This document shows positions 5,255 to 7,011 of a stretch of DNA of 7,011 nucleotides, in pieces (the first letter of the stretch is position 1; each line of letters starts with the position of its first letter). The stretch is from positions 1-7,011 of the forward strand of contig DAOWHU010000032.1 of NCBI GenBank assembly GCA_030641245.1, in the 5' to 3' direction. The notes beneath the pieces were generated by a model. That model had not been told where the DNA came from. It did not search any database and saw only the letters and a list, made by a program, of their open reading frames with translations. The position numbers and the translations under genes are program-made. The stretch comes from a bacterium (GTDB taxonomy: Bacteria > Patescibacteriota > Minisyncoccia > Moranbacterales > DUUL01).

Positions 5255-5322
5255 TCCGCAATTTTAAACCCCGAAAGGGGTTTTAAAATTGCGGAGAGGA
5301 AGGGATTCTCCCTTCCTCTCCG
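5252..5322 (+). repeat. Two overlapping, mutually exclusive hairpins derived from the tRNA-Ser acceptor end
   Basis: Hairpin 1 pairs CTCTCCGC.. (5252-5272) with ..GCGGAGAG (5277-5298) around a GAAA tetraloop, about 21 bp with one bulge. Hairpin 2 is a perfect 14-bp stem, CGGAGAGGAAGGGA (5292-5305) with its complement (5309-5322), loop TTC. The segment 5292-5298 belongs to both, so only one can form at a time. An intrinsic terminator follows. CTCTCCGC, the inverted copy at 5291-5308 and the direct copy at 5309-5322 all match the tRNA-Ser 3' end. Confidence 0.6.
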
Positions 5323-5330
5323 TATACTAA

Positions 5331-5358
5331 GAGCATCCCTATTTAAGGGATGTTTTTT
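5331..5358 (+). terminator. Intrinsic terminator at the right end of the island
   Basis: CATCCCT (5334-5340) pairs with AGGGATG (5346-5352) around loop ATTTA, followed by six T (5353-5358). It follows the tRNA-like copy by 11 bases and may be the original terminator of the tRNA-Ser gene, displaced by insertion. Confidence 0.75.
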
Positions 5359-5362
5359 GATA

Positions 5363-5385
5363 GGAGTTTGTCACTTTGGAACTTT
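5363..5385 (-). repeat. Inverted copy of the repeat (copy 2), left flank of the transporter gene
   Basis: GGAGTTTGTCACTTTGGAAC followed by TTT is an imperfect inverted form of the repeat at 6332-6357. The inner 13 bases are exact and the outer end (GGAGT) also matches, with a few differences between. Confidence 0.6.
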
Positions 5386-5425
5386 TAGTGGTAAACTATT
5401 AGTAATCAGACCTAATATAAACAAT

Positions 5426-6286
5426 ATGACATCAGGGATATTATTCGGACTTTTAGCTTCTTTTTGCGTAGGGCTTTCTCTCGTATTTATTAAAAAGAGT
5501 TATGAGGAATTGCCGGCCTCTATCTCTTTTGCTTTTCAGGCTATATTTGGGATTTTAGTTTGGATTCCGTTTGCGTTGTTTATTGGGATTACATTCAAAT
5601 TTATTTTGCTCACATTAGCAATTGCACTTTTAAGCGCAATTTTGAGCGAAGCATTTTATTACTATATATTTCAAAAAGCAGATGTCGGAATAACAGGGGC
5701 GGTATTTTCAACATATCCGTTATTCACAATAGCTTTTGCTTTCTTATTTTTGGGTGAACAGTTACCTTTTAAGTTGTTTTTATTCGCGCTAGTAATTGTT
5801 ATTGGAATAATTATATTATCCATACCAAATAAAATTCAAGGAATTGTTCATAAAAACAAAGCTATCTTCTGGGGATTAATCGGCGCTGGAGCAATTGGGT
5901 TTGCAGATACGATATCAAAAGGAGTTATTGATAAAACATCTGCGGCAACTTTTCTATTTGCTCTGGCAATTATGCAAATTCCAGTGGCAATAATTTTTTT
6001 AAAGCAACAAAACGAGACAGTATCTCAATTTCTAAAAATATTTTCGCAAATTCAAAAGTATAAATATGCGATTATTGGAGCTTTTCTGGGAACGATTGCT
6101 GTGTTATTTTTATGGCTTACTTTCGAGGTGACCTATGCTTCCATCGCCTCACCACTTACTGGTTCATATCCACTTTTCACCTTATTGCTTGCGTATTTTT
6201 GGTTGAAAGAAAAATTATCTTTGAGAGATTGGATTGGTAGTTTGATTATTATAGCAGGAGTATTGGGCGTGAGTACTATTGTGTAA
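5426..6286 (+). CDS. EamA/DMT-family membrane transporter
   Basis: A 286-aa integral membrane protein of the drug/metabolite transporter superfamily, of normal length and with about ten hydrophobic helices. It shows the family's internal duplication: EamA repeat 1 (about residues 3-134) ends in YPLFTIAFAFLFLGEQL (98-114) and repeat 2 (about 145-284) ends in YPLFTLLLAYFWLKEKL (249-265), with a near-identical pattern. Such proteins export or import small metabolites; the substrate cannot be told from sequence. The frame is open from TTG 5357, but that lies in the terminator T-run, and the family N-terminus fits ATG 5426. There is no Shine-Dalgarno. TATAAA at 5416-5421 sits so close to the ATG that a leaderless transcript is possible. 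The gene is enclosed by inverted repeats, and a loose AT-rich hairpin (6289-6323) follows the stop. Confidence 0.88.
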   Translation: MTSGILFGLLASFCVGLSLVFIKKSYEELPASISFAFQAIFGILVWIPFALFIGITFKFILLTLAIALLSAILSEAFYYYIFQKADVGITGAVFSTYPLFTIAFAFLFLGEQLPFKLFLFALVIVIGIIILSIPNKIQGIVHKNKAIFWGLIGAGAIGFADTISKGVIDKTSAATFLFALAIMQIPVAIIFLKQQNETVSQFLKIFSQIQKYKYAIIGAFLGTIAVLFLWLTFEVTYASIASPLTGSYPLFTLLLAYFWLKEKLSLRDWIGSLIIIAGVLGVSTIV

Positions 6287-6331
6287 ATCTCATATACTAG
6301 ATTGATAAAAAATCAAAAATGAGCTAGAGAC

Positions 6332-6357
6332 AAAGTTCCAAAGTTGTCCCACACTCC
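6332..6357 (+). repeat. 25-nt repeat, copy 3, right flank of the transporter gene
   Basis: Identical over 25 bases to 5230-5254 and inverted relative to 5363-5385. Together with the latter it frames a unit of about 995 bp (5363-6357) containing only the transporter gene. Confidence 0.7.
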
Positions 6358-6367
6358 TCGCCAGAAT

Positions 6368-6391
6368 AAAAAAGCCCTAACGGGCTTTTTT
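6368..6391 (+). terminator. Intrinsic terminator between the transporter and VOC genes
   Basis: AAAAAAGCCC (6368-6377) pairs with GGGCTTTTTT (6382-6391), loop TAAC. The A-tract/T-tract symmetry makes it potentially bidirectional. It separates the transporter from the next gene, so they are not one operon. Confidence 0.8.
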
Positions 6392-6447
6392 ATGTTACAA
6401 TGTTAAAAAGTAATTTTGTTCAAACATTAAGCCTTAATATTCTAAAT

Positions 6448-6837
6448 ATGAGAGTTCATCACATCGCAATATCCTCCCAAGACTCAGAAGTATCAGCTAA
6501 ATTCTATAAGGATAGTTTTGGATTTAAAGAAATTAACAGATTCACAAAACCAGGATGGGATGGTAGTGCTATTATTTTGGAACTAGATACTTTTCAATTA
6601 GAAATTTTTCAATTTAAGGAACAAATTAAAAGAAAGGATGATTTATCAAATTTAAAAGTGCTTGGATTGAAGCATATTAGCATTCAAGTCGAAAGCGTTA
6701 AAGAAACATATGAGGAGTTGAAAAAGAAAAGCGTTAATATTGATGAACCTGTAAAAGGAACTACCTGTGAATGGTTTTGTTTTGTAAGAGATCCTGACGG
6801 GACTCCAATTGAATTATATGAAGCGATGAAAAAATAA
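6448..6837 (+). CDS. VOC-fold (glyoxalase/bleomycin-resistance/dioxygenase superfamily) protein
   Basis: A 129-aa single-unit VOC protein with two beta-alpha-beta-beta-beta modules, probably a cytoplasmic dimer. Candidate metal ligands sit where the superfamily has them: H5 (VHHIAIS), E52 (FQLEIFQ), H76 (LKHISIQV) and E122 (DPDGTPIELYE). This His-Glu-His-Glu set fits glyoxalase I- or epimerase-like enzymes. The DPDGTPIELYE ending is typical of lactoylglutathione lyase relatives, but the substrate remains unknown. The frame opens at ATG 6400 (145 aa). ATG 6448 is preferred because homologues start directly at the first strand (MRVHHIAI), and TAATAT at 6435-6440, seven bases before it, could be a -10 box of a leaderless transcript. 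There is no Shine-Dalgarno at either start. The next gene begins 15 bases after its stop. Confidence 0.85.
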   Translation: MRVHHIAISSQDSEVSAKFYKDSFGFKEINRFTKPGWDGSAIILELDTFQLEIFQFKEQIKRKDDLSNLKVLGLKHISIQVESVKETYEELKKKSVNIDEPVKGTTCEWFCFVRDPDGTPIELYEAMKK

Positions 6838-6852
6838 ACATTATTATATATT

Positions 6853-7011
6853 ATGAAATTAACTATTCTTGGAACTGGAACTTATGAACACAAAATAACA
6901 ATTCTTGGATATGACTATACGATTATCATGAGGGAATTAAATCCATATCCAGTAGATTACGATATGTTGGCACTTTTTGAAGAATACGAAGCAAAAATCA
7001 TCACCATATTA
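6853..7011 (+). CDS. Unidentified gene, 5' part only (cut by window edge)
   Basis: An open frame from ATG 6853 runs 53 codons to the window end without a stop. The product begins MKLTILGTGTYEHK and includes GYDYTIIMRELNPYPVDYD and LFEEYEAKIITI. The opening resembles the first strand of metallo-hydrolases such as RNase Z, but the residues after it do not, so no function is assigned. It has no Shine-Dalgarno; TATTAT at 6842-6847 lies just upstream. It starts 15 bases after the VOC stop codon on the same strand, so co-expression is likely. An internal ATG at 6928 is an alternative start. The small visible part limits certainty. Confidence 0.45.
   Translation, partial: MKLTILGTGTYEHKITILGYDYTIIMRELNPYPVDYDMLALFEEYEAKIITIL

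Larger units (their letters stand above)
3118..5322. mobile_element. Putative genomic island at the 3' end of tRNA-Ser, carrying the reverse transcriptase
   Basis: The tRNA 3' end segment TCCCTTCCTCTCCG (3104-3117) recurs in direct orientation at 5309-5322, and an 18-nt version (TTCGAATCCCTTCCTCTC) occurs at 3298-3315. This is the pattern left when elements integrate into a tRNA gene: an intact gene at one end and a short copy of its 3' end at the other. The copy at 5309-5322 is followed by its own terminator (5334-5358), as the original tRNA-Ser downstream region would be. The middle copy could mark two tandem insertions, 3118-3315 and 3316-5322. No integrase gene lies inside, so the island would depend on a helper or be a remnant. 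This is inferred from the repeats alone. Confidence 0.5.

Noticed and set aside
5309..5322. A second tRNA-Ser gene at the right island end
   Set aside because: Only acceptor and partial T-stem bases are present; no anticodon arm, D arm or T loop precedes them.
1..7011. Alternative genetic code with UGA as glycine, known in some candidate phyla
   Set aside because: None of the genes has an in-frame TGA, and all end at TAA or TAG. The absence of TGA stops is noted, but eight genes are too few to argue from.
1..7011. CRISPR array
   Set aside because: No regularly spaced repeats; the repeats found are few, irregularly placed and explained by tRNA copies or transposon-like ends.

Overview
The window looks like AT-rich chromosome of an uncultured, small-genome bacterium, most plausibly of the Candidate Phyla Radiation (Patescibacteria). 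This is an inference from low GC, short genes of unknown family, runs of ATTGAAA-type repeats and a tRNA gene without encoded CCA; no marker gene settles it. All genes read with the standard stop codons.

Left part (1-2775): a phosphomannomutase/phosphoglucomutase-like gene runs off the left edge on the minus strand. It is divergent from a TrhA/hemolysin III-type seven-helix membrane protein. Then come four small plus-strand genes with strong ribosome binding sites: a two-helix membrane protein and a zinc-ribbon protein (one operon with a consensus-like promoter and an intrinsic terminator), then two orphan proteins, each with its own terminator.

Middle part (2776-5360): a tRNA-Ser(GCU) gene, followed by what looks like a genomic island at its 3' end. 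Fragments of the tRNA 3' end recur as an inverted copy (3155-3179), a direct copy (3298-3315) and a back-to-back inverted plus direct pair (5291-5322). The main cargo is a minus-strand reverse transcriptase of 438 aa that looks like the 'unknown group'/defence-associated RTs (DRT), not a retron, DGR or group II intron RT. A sigma70-like promoter lies 294 nt upstream of its start codon, so the RT mRNA would begin with a structured leader of about 285 nt. That is the arrangement expected for an RT with a cognate non-coding template RNA, and it is the best candidate here for an undescribed system.

Right part (5363-7011): an EamA-type drug/metabolite transporter gene enclosed by imperfect inverted repeats of about 23-26 nt (5363-5385 and 6332-6357). 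One of these also has a 25-nt identical direct copy at 5230-5254, which suggests mobilisation or exchange of the gene. It is followed by a VOC (glyoxalase/bleomycin-resistance fold) protein and the start of an unidentified gene cut by the window end. Genes right of the tRNA lack clear Shine-Dalgarno sequences, unlike the small genes on the left.
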